This document shows, in pieces, positions 52,830 to 64,000 of a stretch of 64,000 nucleotides of DNA (the stretch's first letter is position 1; the number at the start of each line of letters is the position of its first letter). The notes below the pieces were generated by a model. It saw nothing but the letters and a program-made list of their open reading frames with translations, made no database searches and was not told the origin of the DNA. The stretch is from the NCBI GenBank assembly GCA_030998225.1, contig JAPYXD010000608.1:8090501-8154500 (forward strand), read 5' to 3'. Source of the DNA: Diplolepis rosae (lineage: Eukaryota > Arthropoda > Insecta > Hymenoptera > Diplolepididae). The translations under genes were made by a program, and so were the position numbers.

Positions 52830-55800
52830 TACTGCTCCCTACCAGTGTGCCCAGATCGGACACGCCAACCATTCGCACACAATTACAGGCTACGTGCGTG
52901 AGAATAAAGTAGGAGCTGTAAGTTTGGTTGCGCGCGCAACCAACTTCTCCTCTTATGAATTCGAAAATTCGGAGATGCCCGAAAATCTTCGGGAGACTTC
53001 GGCTCTCTCCTTATTTCGTCTATATATAGCATATACGAAATAAAGTAAAAGCAAGCGTTCCCTAACTTTCTGAGTTTCTGCGATTTCTTCGATTCGATGT
53101 CTCATGCATCTCGTCGTCTGCTCGCCCGGCGACTTCTGTTTACAAAATTTGACAGCTAACAAATTTTGTTAAAACTCTTAAATAATGTTGATGACGTGAC
53201 ATAAATTTTATGAATTTCAGGAAATGTTAAATAATTGTTTCGAATGTGTGACCAGCAAGGACTATTTATTTGATACTACTTGTTTGTAGAATTTAAATGC
53301 AAAATTTGAGGTTAACTTCATAACCTGTTGTATTCAAGTGGTTTTATATTTTAACTTTCTTTGATTTCACTCAATTGATTTTGAATATTGTAAATTCAGA
53401 TTGTTAATTAATTGTATTTTTTTGTACATTTTAAAAATAATAATCATTTTTATTTAATAAATTCTGTCATTATTAACTTTCTTATAATTCTATTTTCTGA
53501 CAATATATAACTCTTTAATTCTTCCTTACCTATACTATACCTTAGGTAATAAATTACAGATATTAAGATGTCACAAAAGTACAATATCAATCAGATAAAT
53601 CAATGATACAATATATGATCTGAAAATAAAAGAGTTTTAAAATCGTTTGAACTCAAATTTTTTTTAATTTTTAAAGGCTTTTTTAAGACTATAACTTCTT
53701 TTTAAAAGTGATTAATTAAAAGCTTACAAGAAAATTATAAGTATGGACAAATTAAAAATAATGAGGTATTGAAAATTGCTCATTTAGCAATATTTCCAAT
53801 TTCACATTGAATAAGTTGGGAATATTTAATTAAAAAGATCCACAAATAATTATAATGGATTCTCTTTACAAAAAATTTTATTTTAAACAATTCCAATTGT
53901 AAAATTTTCTCGATTTTTAAGCGTTTTTAAACTAAATTTATATAATTTAAAGTAATTTTATTTATTTATCGAAAAAATTGAAATGGTCTTCGGACTTTAA
54001 AAAACTAGACAATTTATTCATGAAAATCTTTTCAAATTGCAATTAATGAAATATTTGAAATGAAACACTTATAAGCTGAAAGTACTAAAAAAGTGCATAA
54101 TTTTAGAGTTAATATATTATATATATATAAATATTTATTTATTAATTTATTGTATATATATTAAATATATATTCATTGATTTTATTGCTGAATATATATA
54201 TACATTATTATTGAAATGAGGGAAAACATAGATTTTTATTTTTTTAAGAAAACAATTTTTACTTTCACACGATGTTGTTGTTCATAATAATTGGCTTTAG
54301 CGTCTAGAAATGATAACTCAGGAATTTATATACTTTCAAACGTTTCATCTCTAATCGGAGTCCTCATTAGTGATCATTATTTCTAAAATATCAAAACTTT
54401 GAATAAATATCCTATCTTGGAATAAACTCGGAGATGCCCGAAAATCTTCGGGAAACTTCGGCTCTCTCCTTATTTCGTCTATATATAGCATATACGAAAT
54501 AAAGTAAAAGCAAGCGTTCCCTAACTTTCTGAGTTTCTGCGTTTTCTTCAATTCGATGTCTCGTGCATCTCGTCGTCTGCTCGCCCGGCGACTTCTGTTT
54601 ACAAAATTTGACAGCTAACAAATTTTGTAAAAAATCTTAAATAATGTTGATGACGTGACATAAATTTTATGAATTTCAGGAAATGTTAAATAATTCTTTT
54701 GAGTGTGTGATCTGCAAGGACTATTTATTCGATACTATATCTGTTTGTAGAATTTAAATGCAGAATTTGAGGTTAGGTTCATAACCTGCTGTATTCAAGT
54801 AGTTTTATATTTTAACTTTCTTTGATTTCACTCAATTGATTTTGAATATTGTAAATTCAGATTGTTAATTAATTGTATTTTTATGTAAATTTTTAAAATA
54901 ATAATCATTTTTAATTAATAAATTCTGTCATTAATACTTTTCTTGTAATTCTATTTTCTGAGAATATAAAACTAAACTAAATAATTACTTACAGGAAATA
55001 ATTCTTTAATATTCTTTCTTACCTATATCTTAGGTAATAAAGTACATCTATAAAGGGAAAAATTGTTACTGTCAATATTTTTGGTCGAAATGAGAAATTG
55101 AAATTTTGAGTTTAGAATTTAAATCCAATACTCTTACAGTCTTGCAAATGAAAATTAAATTACAGATATTAAAATTTCACAACAGTATAATATAAATCAG
55201 TAAATTAATGATACAATGATCTAAACATGAAAGAGTTTTAAAATCGTTTGAACTCAAAAATTTTTTAATTTTCAAAGGCTTTTTTAAGGCTATAAGTGCT
55301 TTTCAAAAATGATTAATTAAAAGCTTACAATAAAATCATAAGATTTAAAGAAATAACTTGTTTAAATGAAATAATATTTGTTTCATTCAAACAAAATATC
55401 TTTAAACGAAATAAATATTTGTTTGAATAAAATAAATTTCTGCCTTTAATCAAACCATGTATATCTTTGACCATATATCATTGAATTAATTTCTTTGTTT
55501 TGAGGAAAAATTAATTTTATTCGAACAAATATTTATTTCGTTTAAAGATATTTTGTTTGAATTAAACAAATCTTATTTCATTTAAACAAATTATTTCTTT
55601 AAATCAAAGAAAGTCGTCCAAACAAATCTTTTTCTTTGATTCAATCAAATCTTTTTTCTGAGTGCACTTATTTTGATTTAGAGAGGGAAATAATGCGTAC
55701 TTAACAAAGGTGATCCTGATTTATGTAAGAATTCCCAGTAAAATTGGTAGAAAAGGAAATTCTAACAATATCCTCAAAAGAAGGCACAAAAAATAATTGT

Positions 55801-57165
55801 TTCATTTGAAATATTTCATTAATTGCAATTTGAAATGATTTCCATGAATAAATGTCTTAGTTTTCTAAAGTCCGAGCACTATTTCAATTTTTTCGATATA
55901 TAAATAAAATTACTTTGAATTATATAGATTTAGTTTAAAAACGCTTAAAAATCGAGGATATTTTACAATTGGAATTGTTTGCAATTAAAAGTTTTGTAAA
56001 GAGGAACCATTATAATTATTTGTAGGTCTTTTTATTTACATATTCCCAACTTATTCAATTTAACATTGGAAATATTATTAATTAAGCAATTTTCAATACC
56101 TCATTATTTTTTAATCTGTCCACTTATGATTTTATTGTAAGCTTTTAATTAATCATTTTTGAAAAGCACTTATAGCCTTAAAAAAGCCTTTGAAAATTAA
56201 AAAATTTTTGAGTTCAAACGATTTTAAAACTCTTTCATGTTTAGATCATTGTATCATTAATTTACTGATTTATATTATACTGTTGTGAAATTTTAATATC
56301 TGTAATTTAATTTTCATTTGCAAGACTGTAAGAGTATTGGATTTAAATTCTAAACTCAAAATTTCAATTTCTCATTTCGACCATAAATATTGACAGTAAC
56401 AATTTTTCCCTTTATAGATGTACTTTATTACCTAAGATATAGGAAAGAAAGAATATTAAAGGATTATTTCCTGTAAGTAATTATTTAGTTTAGTGTTATA
56501 TTCTCAGAAAATAGAATTGCAAGAAAAGTATTAATGACAGAATTTATTAATTAAAAATGATTATTATTTTAAAAATTTACATAAAAATACTATTAATTAA
56601 CATTCTGAATTTACAATATTCAAAATCAATTGAGTGAAATCAAAGAAAGTTAAAAAATAAAACTACTTGAATACAACAGGTTATGAACCTAACCTCAAAT
56701 TCTGCATTTAAATTCTACAAACAAATATAGTATCGAATAAATAGTCCTTGCAGATCACACACTCGAAAGAATTATTTAACATTTCCTGAAATTCATAAAA
56801 TTTATGTCAAGTCATCAACATTATTTAAGATTTTTTACAAAATTTGTTAGCTGTCAAATTTTGTAAACAGAAGTCGCCGGGCGAGCAGACGACGAGATGC
56901 ATGAGACATCGAATCGAAGAAATCGCAGAAACTCAGAAATTTAGGGAACGCTTGCTTTTACTTTATTTCGTATATGCTATATATAGACGAAATAAGGAGA
57001 GAGCCGAAGCTTCCCGAAGATTTTCGGGCATCTCCGAGTTTTCGAATTCAGAAGAGGAGAAGTTGGTTGCGCGCGCAACCAAACTTACAGCTCCTACTTT
57101 ATTCTCACGCACGTGGCCTGTAATTGTGTGCGAATGGTTGGCGTGTCCGATCTGTGCACACTGCT
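52830..57165. mobile_element. Compound foldback element with three related arms
   Basis: The outer ends match in inverted orientation: GATCGGACACGCCAACCATT at about 52854 and AATGGTTGGCGTGTCCGATC at about 57133, each next to a GGTTGCGCGCGCAACC palindrome. A left arm (to about 54080) is followed by a second copy of the same arm in the same orientation (about 54425-55350). The inverted right arm lies at about 55790-57165. All three share CCCGGCGACTTCTGTTTACA or its complement. No transposase is seen. Confidence 0.75.
55335..55650. repeat. Inner ~300-bp palindrome at the foldback centre
   Basis: AAAGAAATAACTTGTTTAAA ... TTTAAACAAATTATTTCTTT and AAATATCTTTAAACGAAATA-type blocks form nearly perfect arms around a ~70-bp loop. 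It may be a separate small MITE that landed in the larger palindrome. Confidence 0.65.
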
Positions 57166-57242
57166 CCCTACTTCCCCTACTCCTTATTCCCCGTCATCGA
57201 TTTTCTCATAGATTTCTACTCATTCCAGCCTGTGTGTATTAA

Positions 57243-58873
57243 CCCTTTAACGCCCAGATGTGCAGAATTTTCACGTTGACTACAATGTCGTAAAATTTAT
57301 AGAAAAAAGATGAAAAAGGATCGAAAACTCCATATCCTACCGTTTTTGGGGTTGCTGTTTCGAATGGCATAGTCAGAATTTTCAAAAAATGACGCTAAAC
57401 CCTTTATTTTCCCAAAAATGCCCAAAAAGCGCTATTTTTGGGGTACGATTCTTTCTTTAATTTAAATTTTCACTATTTTCGCGACACTTAGGCAACTTCT
57501 AACTTATCAGAAACGTGTTCTCGAGACTTATACTTTTAAAATATGCATTGAAATATTTTGTTTTTCTTTGTTCTCTAATTCAAAATGGCGTCTGGACGTT
57601 TGAAATTTTTTGAAATTGACAATATTGATCCTATTTCGGATTTTCCAGGTTACTTCGTAGTGTGATCATACAAATAAGTTATTACGAGTTTTTTCTCACC
57701 GATTGTGATTGGCGGAAGCAATATTAGCCCAGAAAATTAAAATTCAAGATGGCAGCTACCATGAAGCTAGTAGAAATACGTATATTTCGAGTTTTATTAC
57801 AAACCAGGATGGTGTAAAATTTGGAAATTAGCAATCTCATAGGTTTTAGTCATCAATAAATTCGAATCTTAGGTGAATTTTTCGAAATTTAAAATGGCTG
57901 ATCCAATATGGCGGACCCGTTATGTAAAGTTGGATAATCCTGAAATAAAAAAATACTGTTGCATTCTACGCATAATTTAAAATCAAAATGATTCTTGGTG
58001 TTTTTTTGATTACAAGAGTTTTTTTCGAGGAAAAAATTCCTAAATTATGAGGCTTCCCGAAATTATTCAAAATTTACATATATCTATATTTTTTGCCTCA
58101 GACTTTGCTAATATTTCATAAAATAATTTTCATATGAATCATACATGAAACTTACTTATAATAATACATATGTCAATCTGATGCTGGTGTAACTTACTAA
58201 TTATTATATAGAAGTAGATGAACATTTATAGATAAATGGTAGGGTAAGATTCGAATTTAGTGATGACTAAAACCTATGAAACTGCTAATTTCCAAATTTT
58301 ACACCATCCTGGTTTGTAATAAAACTCGAAATATACGTATTTCTACTAGCTTCATGGCAGCCGCCATCTTGAATTTTAATTTTATGGGCTAATATTGCTT
58401 CCGCCAATCAAAATCGGTGAGAAAAAACTCGTAATAACTTATTTGTATGATCACACTACGAAGTAACCTGGAAAATCCAAAATAGGATCAATATTGTCAA
58501 TTTCAAAAAATTTCAAACGTCCAGATGCCATTTTGAATTAGAGAACAAAGAAAAATAAAATATTTCAATGCATATTTTAAAAGTATAAGTCTCGAGAACA
58601 CGTTTCTAATAAGTTAGAAGTTGCCTAAGTGTCGCGAAAATAGTGAAAATTTAAATTAATGAAGCAATCGTACCCCAAAAATAGCGCTTTTTGGGCATTT
58701 TTGGGAAAATAAAGGGTTTAGCGTCATTTTTTGAAAATTCTGACTATGCCATTCGAAACAGCGACCCCAAAAACGGTAGGATATGGAGTTTTCGATCCTT
58801 TTTCATCTTTTTTCTATAAATTTTACGACATTGTAGTCAACGTGAAAATTCTGCACATCTGGGCGTTAAAGGG
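57243..58873. mobile_element. 1.6-kb piggyBac-type foldback element (TTAA duplication)
   Basis: TTAA flanks both ends (57239-57242, 58874-58877). The termini CCCTTTAACGCCCAGATG and the inverted copy CATCTGGGCGTTAAAGGG are perfect. Almost the whole element is one palindrome: the arms pair for about 700 bp (for example AGATGAAAAAGGATCGAAAA and TTTTCGATCCTTTTTCATCT). No gene is present. Confidence 0.9.
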
Positions 58874-58877
58874 TTAA

Positions 58878-59264
58878 ATACATTCAAATACATCGCGGAA
58901 CGTGACACAGTCATGGCGGCTGTCCAAGTTTGAAAAAATTAAGGTTGAAAGAATCGATCGAAAAAAATTACTAGCATATAAAGAATTGAGAAACGCAACT
59001 TCTTTTCATTTTCAACTTTTTTGTATGTTTCGAAACTATCGAGATAAAATTCAAAAAGTGCGTCGTTCGTATAGATGCAAAATCAATATATTGCCATACT
59101 TAAATCGCTGTATCTCAGAAAATTATTATTCCAATTCTTCAAAATTTGTATATTATACTTAGTATACTCGAGCGATAGTTGAAATACCGTTTTTATATTT
59201 GCGGACCGACCGGTGTTGCCGGTTGCCGCTCCGCAGGGGCAAATTGTGTACGGTTACAATATAT
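58878..59264. other. Unassigned DNA between foldback elements
   Basis: A 86-codon frame (58902-59162, +), basic and Tyr/Arg-rich, has no known motif and may be chance. Confidence 0.35.
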
Positions 59265-60590
59265 ATATGGGGTGTTCCATGACAAATCGGGCGGGATTAG
59301 GACTTCATGTTTCCCGTTTTCTTGAAATGGCAAGGGTTGCTGGACTGACAAATAATGAAGAAACCCAAAATTTCAGATTTTTTCATGCATTATTTAAAAA
59401 TTTATGGGATAAACAAACAAAAAATTACGTTTTTGTTGTTTTTCAATCATGTAAGAACTGAAACTAGGGAAAATTTGAAAAAAATTACACAAACGTATCA
59501 TTAAATGCCTGATGTGGTAGCATTTTTCGGAAAAATTTTTATTCCAAAGTTAATAACAAAAAATTTTTTTTTTTTAAACAAATCGATTTTTTGAAAAAAC
59601 GCTATTTTTGAAAAATCTGAAAAATTTCATAGTGTTAGCCCCAAGTAATACGCTTATTTCAGGTATATAATTAAGGTGCGCACTCCATAATTGCCCGAAA
59701 TATGAATTTTTATTGTAAAGTGATGCGTGTGGAATCACAACCTTCGATCGACGGCGTCGAGCGCAACTTCTACTAGTGAAGAATACTGTCTACTTTCTCG
59801 AGAACGTTATTATCAGCTAGTGATTGGAAGTGATTATTTATTGTTTTATGATCGCCTCATACTCATAGCATATAAATGCTTTAAGGAATTTTATGATTAT
59901 ATATAAATTATCATAAAAATAATTTTTTTTCTCATCACAAAAATAAATTTGTTAGTGAAAAATCCACAAACAAATTTTCCAAGTAAGCAAGTATGGAGAC
60001 TGATTTTTTGAATTGTACGTTGATGAGAATGTGAGGAATCGCAGGGACTCCAATTTTTCGTTAATATTATTGTCTTCGAGGGATTCTTGGAATCGGAAGG
60101 TACGCGGAAGCCTTGAGTAGGGAGATTTTTCGAGTCATTCGGCAATTTCTGATAATTTTAACAATTGAAGAAGAAAACATAAATGCTGGGCGGAACAAAT
60201 TGTATTTATATTAATTAACCTTAATTAAACTTAATTATATACTTGAAATTTGCCTAATACTTGGGGCTATCACTATAAATTTTTTCAGATTAAAAAAAAA
60301 ATTTTCTTATTAACTTTGGAGTAAAAATTATTCCGAAAAATGTTACTACATCGGGCATCTAATGATAAGTTTGTGTAATTTTTCTCAAAATTTTTTCTAG
60401 ATACAGTTTTTAAATAATTGAAAAACAACAAAAACGTATTTGTTTATCCTATAACTTTTCAAATAATGCATGGAAAAATCTACAATCTTGAGTTTGTCCA
60501 TTATTTATGTTAGTCTATCAACCCTTAAAATTTCAAGTAAATCGGAAACATGAAGTCATAATTCCGTCCGATTTGGAATGGAACATAATA
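59265..60590. mobile_element. Foldback element with ~400-bp arms
   Basis: GGTGTTCCATGACAAATCGG at the left pairs with CCGATTTGGAATGGAACATA at the right. The arms share ACTTCATGTTTCC, AACAACAAAAACGT and CCCCAAGTAATACG blocks in inverted order, to about 59685 and from about 60225. The centre (about 59690-60220) is unrelated, GC-richer DNA without a recognised gene. It ends about 10 bp before a mariner. Confidence 0.7.
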
Positions 60591-60800
60591 TGCATTGTAT
60601 TGGGTTGGCAACAAAGTCATTTCCCTTTTTTCCGCTAGATGACTTTAGTCGTTCGAAGTCGTTCTTCTCTATTGAAAACTTCAGATCGTATATGGTATTT
60701 GACAGCTGACGTTTCCTGGAATATTCAATAAAAAAAAAGCTTTAAGTTTTGTTGCTTATTTATAGTTTTTCATTGATTTGAAAGCGAAATTCCGGACGGT

Positions 60801-61065
60801 CATTTTCGTCAAATTTTACCTCATTACTCCCGAAAAGGTAAAAACGCAGTGCAAGCTCGGAAAACGTTGTATGATGTTTATGGTGAAAAATCATTAACAG
60901 AACGCCAGTTCCAGAATCGGTTTGTTCGTTTTCGTTCCGGAGATTTTGACCTCAAAGATGCATCACGCTCTGGATGCCCAACTGAAGTTGACGACGACAA
61001 AATAAAAGCAATGATAGAGAATAACCGGTGTAGTACGACACAAGAGATTGCAGAGAGCTTTTTTT
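60801..61065 (+). pseudogene. mariner transposase, N-terminal part
   Basis: The frame reads HFRQILPHYSRKGKNAVQAR then LYDVYGEKSLTERQFQNRFV and FDLKDASRSGCPTEVDDDKI, the DNA-binding half of a mellifera/cecropia-type mariner transposase. The start Met is not found. After QEIAESFF the sequence changes into the inserted DNA. Confidence 0.88.
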
Positions 61066-61074
61066 TGGTGAGGA

Positions 61075-61700
61075 AAAAAAAATGGCGAAATCTTTTATAG
61101 ACGTTGTACAGGACTCTCCTAGGACGGGTCTAGGCATACCTGTTAAAACCAAAAACCCCCTCCCTCGAACCAATAGACCACCCGCGGAACCGCCTTTCGG
61201 CTTTAAACTTTACAGGTGGCTGGTTCCAGCTTGAAGTCGCGTACGACTCTTCCGTCATCCGTTCGCTCGGAACTTCCACCCGCGGCCACGCGCCCGTTTG
61301 GCAAACCGACTAGCCTCGCCAGTCAGGGGAGGGGACGCTCGCGAGGACCAACACAGCACCCGTCGAGACAGTTCTATATGCTGAAACTATTCGCAACGCA
61401 GCAGATCTCTGCGCCGAGAACGTCCTCTTCTGGATAGCATAGTTTTGCAGGGCATTAGCCCAGACTGGAGCTGCATAAAGCCGTTTCGAATGCACCAAGC
61501 TCGCCACCAGTCTCCTTTTTACTTCCCTGGGTCCACCAATGTTTGGCATAAGCCGAGCCAAGTTTGCTCTACATTGGATGGCTTTGGTAGTTGCGATCCT
61601 TAGTTTGTGATGTGGTTCTTTTTCTTTTTGGTTAATTCTTGTTTTATTTCTAAATTGCCACACCCAATTCCGGCACTTCGCGCTAGGACACTTCTTTCGT
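61075..61700 (-). pseudogene. R1-clade LINE reverse-transcriptase C-terminal fragment inside the mariner
   Basis: On the minus strand, 61663 to 61310 encodes KLRIATTKAIQCRANLARLM, PNIGGPREVKRRL, and AALRIVSAYRTVSTGAVLVL, the region just after the RT core in R1-clade ORF2. It matches the family of the fragment at 6640-7560 (RYAALRVACAYRPV). The frame is lost near 61310 in a GC-rich stretch. An A-rich run near 61075, the 3' side of the fragment, fits LINE insertion. Confidence 0.78.
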
Positions 61701-63011
61701 CGTTAAGGAACAGAGATGCGAAGAAAGGTCGGTTATTCCAAATCAGTCATATGCACACATATAATATTCCAGGGGCGCCAGGCCTTTTTTGGGCCAGATC
61801 GTAATCGTCACGCGTAGACTTAAAAAAAAAGGGAATGACAGCTAAATTCCAATAAACGGCCACAACTAAACTTCGCTGAAGGTGTCCCAGCATGGAGTTT
61901 ACCGACCAGACTGCCAGCCCAGTCCCGTAGTCTTGGATAAAGGTAGAGAGGGGGGGGGGGGGGTAACTAAATGCTTGAAATGAAGTACTCCTCCTGTTTA
62001 AATAAAAGAAGTTTTAATCAGTATTTTATTCAATCATGGAGGTTACGGGTTACAGAATCACGTGCACATTGATTCGCGACATTAAACAAAATAAATCACA
62101 TCAGATATCCATACTCTAACCTAGTTAGACATGTGATTAACCTTTAATTATTTTTAATCATTAGTGGGGAGGGGGGGTACTTAACACGAAGGGGGCGGAG
62201 TATATTGCCGTAATGGCTACACGAAAGATTATTCGCTATTGAGGAGGAGACTTAACACAAAAAGTGGGGGGTGAAATGTTTTTCTTACTACCCTAGTCGA
62301 AAGTACGTGGTTTCGGCACCAAATTCACGGCAGAAAGTCTAACTTTCATGCATTGGTCAAGCTATATGCGCGCCCTCTATAATAGCGAGAGTAAAAACAT
62401 CGATAACCTCAAACGTCAAAATTTGTCCGCTCTCTGCTAATGTTTATTAGTGGCAATGAGTGGATATTATTTAGAATGTAATAGTAATGACTGAAGTGTA
62501 ACAAAAATAAAAATAAAAAAATGAAAGACATATCATCTGATGAATCGACAGATGAAGAAGAAATTAATAAAAACTTTGAAACTGAAGCTCAATTAATAGT
62601 AGAAACTGAAGCTCAATTAATAGTAGAAACTGACACCTTACCCAAAAAGTCCGTATTTCGCGTTTCACCAGTTTCTATGGGGAGGTCACACATGCTTTAC
62701 TGGACTATTCTTTTCACCAATTTCCCAAAACAATTCTAATATCCAGTCAGAGGGAACCCCACTGGCGTGGACGTGTCCTTTGAGACCACTCAACACGTCC
62801 TAGGGTAAGGAGAATCAAAGTCACGTCCTACCTCGATTTCGCCACGAGAAGAATTACAAAAATTTCATACCTTAACAAATTAGACTCAACGCGTTCTTAG
62901 TTAAAGCTCGTTCCACACCATCGATCTCGCAGGGACCGTTAAAGTCGGCCATTTACCGTTATCCGTGGAGTGGGTACTCTAAACTTTTTGTTTCAATTAA
63001 CAACCTTTATA
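61701..63011. other. Unassigned insertion DNA inside the mariner
   Basis: Holds a 12-13-base poly-G run near 61951 and no recognised element. The frame at 62521-62739 (+) starts MKDISSDESTDEEEINKNFE, is acidic, and contains an exact 24-bp tandem duplication (62581-62604, 62605-62628). I cannot assign it. Confidence 0.35.
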
Positions 63012-63520
63012 CTACATTGAAAACAACTTGGTTACGTTTATAAGTTCGATATTCGGGTTTCTCGAAAATTGAATGAAATTCAACTCACCAAACGAATTTC
63101 CATTTGCGATTCACTGCTGGAACGTAACGAAACCGATCCATTTTTGAAGCGAATCATAACGGGCGATGAAAAATGGGTTGTTTACGATAACGTCGTGCGA
63201 AAAATATCATGGAGCAAGCGAGAGGATCCTGCACAATCGACATCAAAGGCCGATATTCATCAAAAGAAGGTTATGCTGAGTGTTTGCTGGGATTTCAAAA
63301 GTATTTTTTATTTCGAGCTGCTCCCAAGGAACCAAACTATCAATCGAATATCTTATATTTCAATGGAAAAATATTCGATTCAAATGAGGCTGTCAAAAAT
63401 GAGTTGATTCAGTTTTTTGCCTCTAAGAACCAAACTTTCTACGAAAGCGGAATTATGAAGCTGACTGAAAGATGACAAAAGATCATCGAACAAAATGGTC
63501 AATACATAATTGATTAATGT
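63012..63520 (+). pseudogene. mariner transposase, catalytic part with internal deletion
   Basis: The frame resumes with KQLGYVYKFDIRVSRKLNEI and RISICDSLLERNETDPFLKR, then ITGDEKWVVYDN with the first catalytic Asp. After ELLPRNQTIN the sequence jumps to NELIQFFASKNQTFYESGIM, omitting the stretch with the second and third catalytic Asp (about 85 residues). A further stop (TGA) lies after KLTER, where the family has Trp. Confidence 0.88.
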
Positions 63521-63592
63521 TTTTTACTTGTATTGATAAACTTGCTTTGAAAATCACGAAAAAAACAAAATGACTTTGTTGCCAACCCAATA

Positions 63593-64000
63593 TACTATAA
63601 TATTAAATATTTATGAACTAATAATAACATTGTATATTACTCCAAAATACGAGGCTGCTTGGATGGGTTCCCATTGTATCGTTTGAAAAGTTATATCACT
63701 TTGACCCACTAAAATATTATGCTTTTTCAAGAATATTTATTGAAATAATAAAACGGCTTGACAGGCGATTTGGGTACGATAAATCGGGCTTGGTTGAGGC
63801 TAGAACAGTGGAACAAAAGAAATTAGTTTCTTTAGTCCAATAACTAGCAGAATACGTAGTAGTTTTTAAAAATATACATTTTTAATAAAATCGCATCGAT
63901 TTAAAGTGAAGAATACGTATATACCCCTAAATTTCGTTACTCAGTTGCATAAAAAATGCAAATATCAATTTAAAAGAAAATCTTACGTATTTCACTAAAA
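63593..64000. other. Unassigned DNA
   Basis: AT-rich; nothing recognised up to the window end. Confidence 0.4.

Larger units (their letters stand above)
60600..63590. mobile_element. mellifera-like mariner with intact ends, split by a ~1.95-kb insertion
   Basis: TTGGGTTGGCAACAAAGTCA starts at 60600 and its inverted copy ends at 63590; TA flanks both. Transposase parts at 60801-61065 and 63012-63520 are on the + strand. Between them lies foreign DNA: an R1 fragment on the minus strand plus about 1.2 kb that I cannot assign. Confidence 0.9.

Noticed and set aside
52953..57242. A ~69-residue frame that appears three times (53162-52953, 54621-54412, 56844-57242)
   Set aside because: It repeats only because the foldback arm repeats. 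It starts with TTG, has no motif, and its identity follows the DNA repeats rather than protein constraint.
58902..59162. 86-codon basic frame between foldback elements
   Set aside because: No recognisable domain and no supporting signals; left as unassigned.

Overview
The window is AT-rich animal nuclear DNA, almost certainly from an arthropod and probably an insect. It has spliced genes with GT-AG introns, several families of mariner/Tc1, hAT and piggyBac-type elements, R1-clade LINE fragments, a Ty3/gypsy retrotransposon and a Polinton/Maverick relic. A mellifera-like mariner and Maverick genes of a kind I associate with wasps would fit Hymenoptera, but the order is not established from this sequence.

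Host coding content is small. (1) A C-type lectin gene on the + strand shows three exons (4523-4635, 17463-17698, 17832-17949). The phases match exactly and the ligand motifs EPN and WND are present. Its first visible intron is 12.8 kb and is filled by repeats. (2) A small acidic nuclear-type protein on the - strand has coding exons 51899-51833 and 49599-49334. A Tc1/mariner element sits in the intron, and a 5' non-coding exon ends at 52329. (3) A weaker candidate is a two-exon reading frame (22790-22831, 23503-23609) carried inside a hAT element.

Regions: 1-4.5 kb is a transposase remnant and unassigned DNA. 4.6-17.4 kb is the lectin intron, with a repeat family built from ~155-bp units, an R1 fragment, a mariner holding a piggyBac-type MITE, and a half-LINE (ORF1 plus 3' tail, no ORF2). 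18.2-20.8 kb is a foldback element with an exact 981-bp tandem duplication. 22.4-26.7 kb is a 4.2-kb hAT element (8-bp TSD) with a long-TIR element (9-bp TSD) nested inside. 28.2-40.2 kb is one gypsy element (ORF0, gag, protease, RT/RNase H, AT-hook spacer, integrase, 3' accessory ORF). It is interrupted by a TA-flanked palindromic element that itself holds another MITE, and by a mariner. 42-43 kb is LTR-like. 43.3-47.9 kb is the Polinton relic: capsid-like and cysteine protease genes, a PLA2-like fragment, the packaging ATPase, a conserved Maverick gene and protein-primed DNA polymerase B. 52.8-60.6 kb is a run of three large palindromic elements. 60.6-63.6 kb is a mariner split by an R1 fragment.

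Nearly all element genes are broken by nonsense mutations, frameshifts or deletions. Their nesting order can be read from intact target-site duplications. Boundaries marked 'about' were judged by eye.
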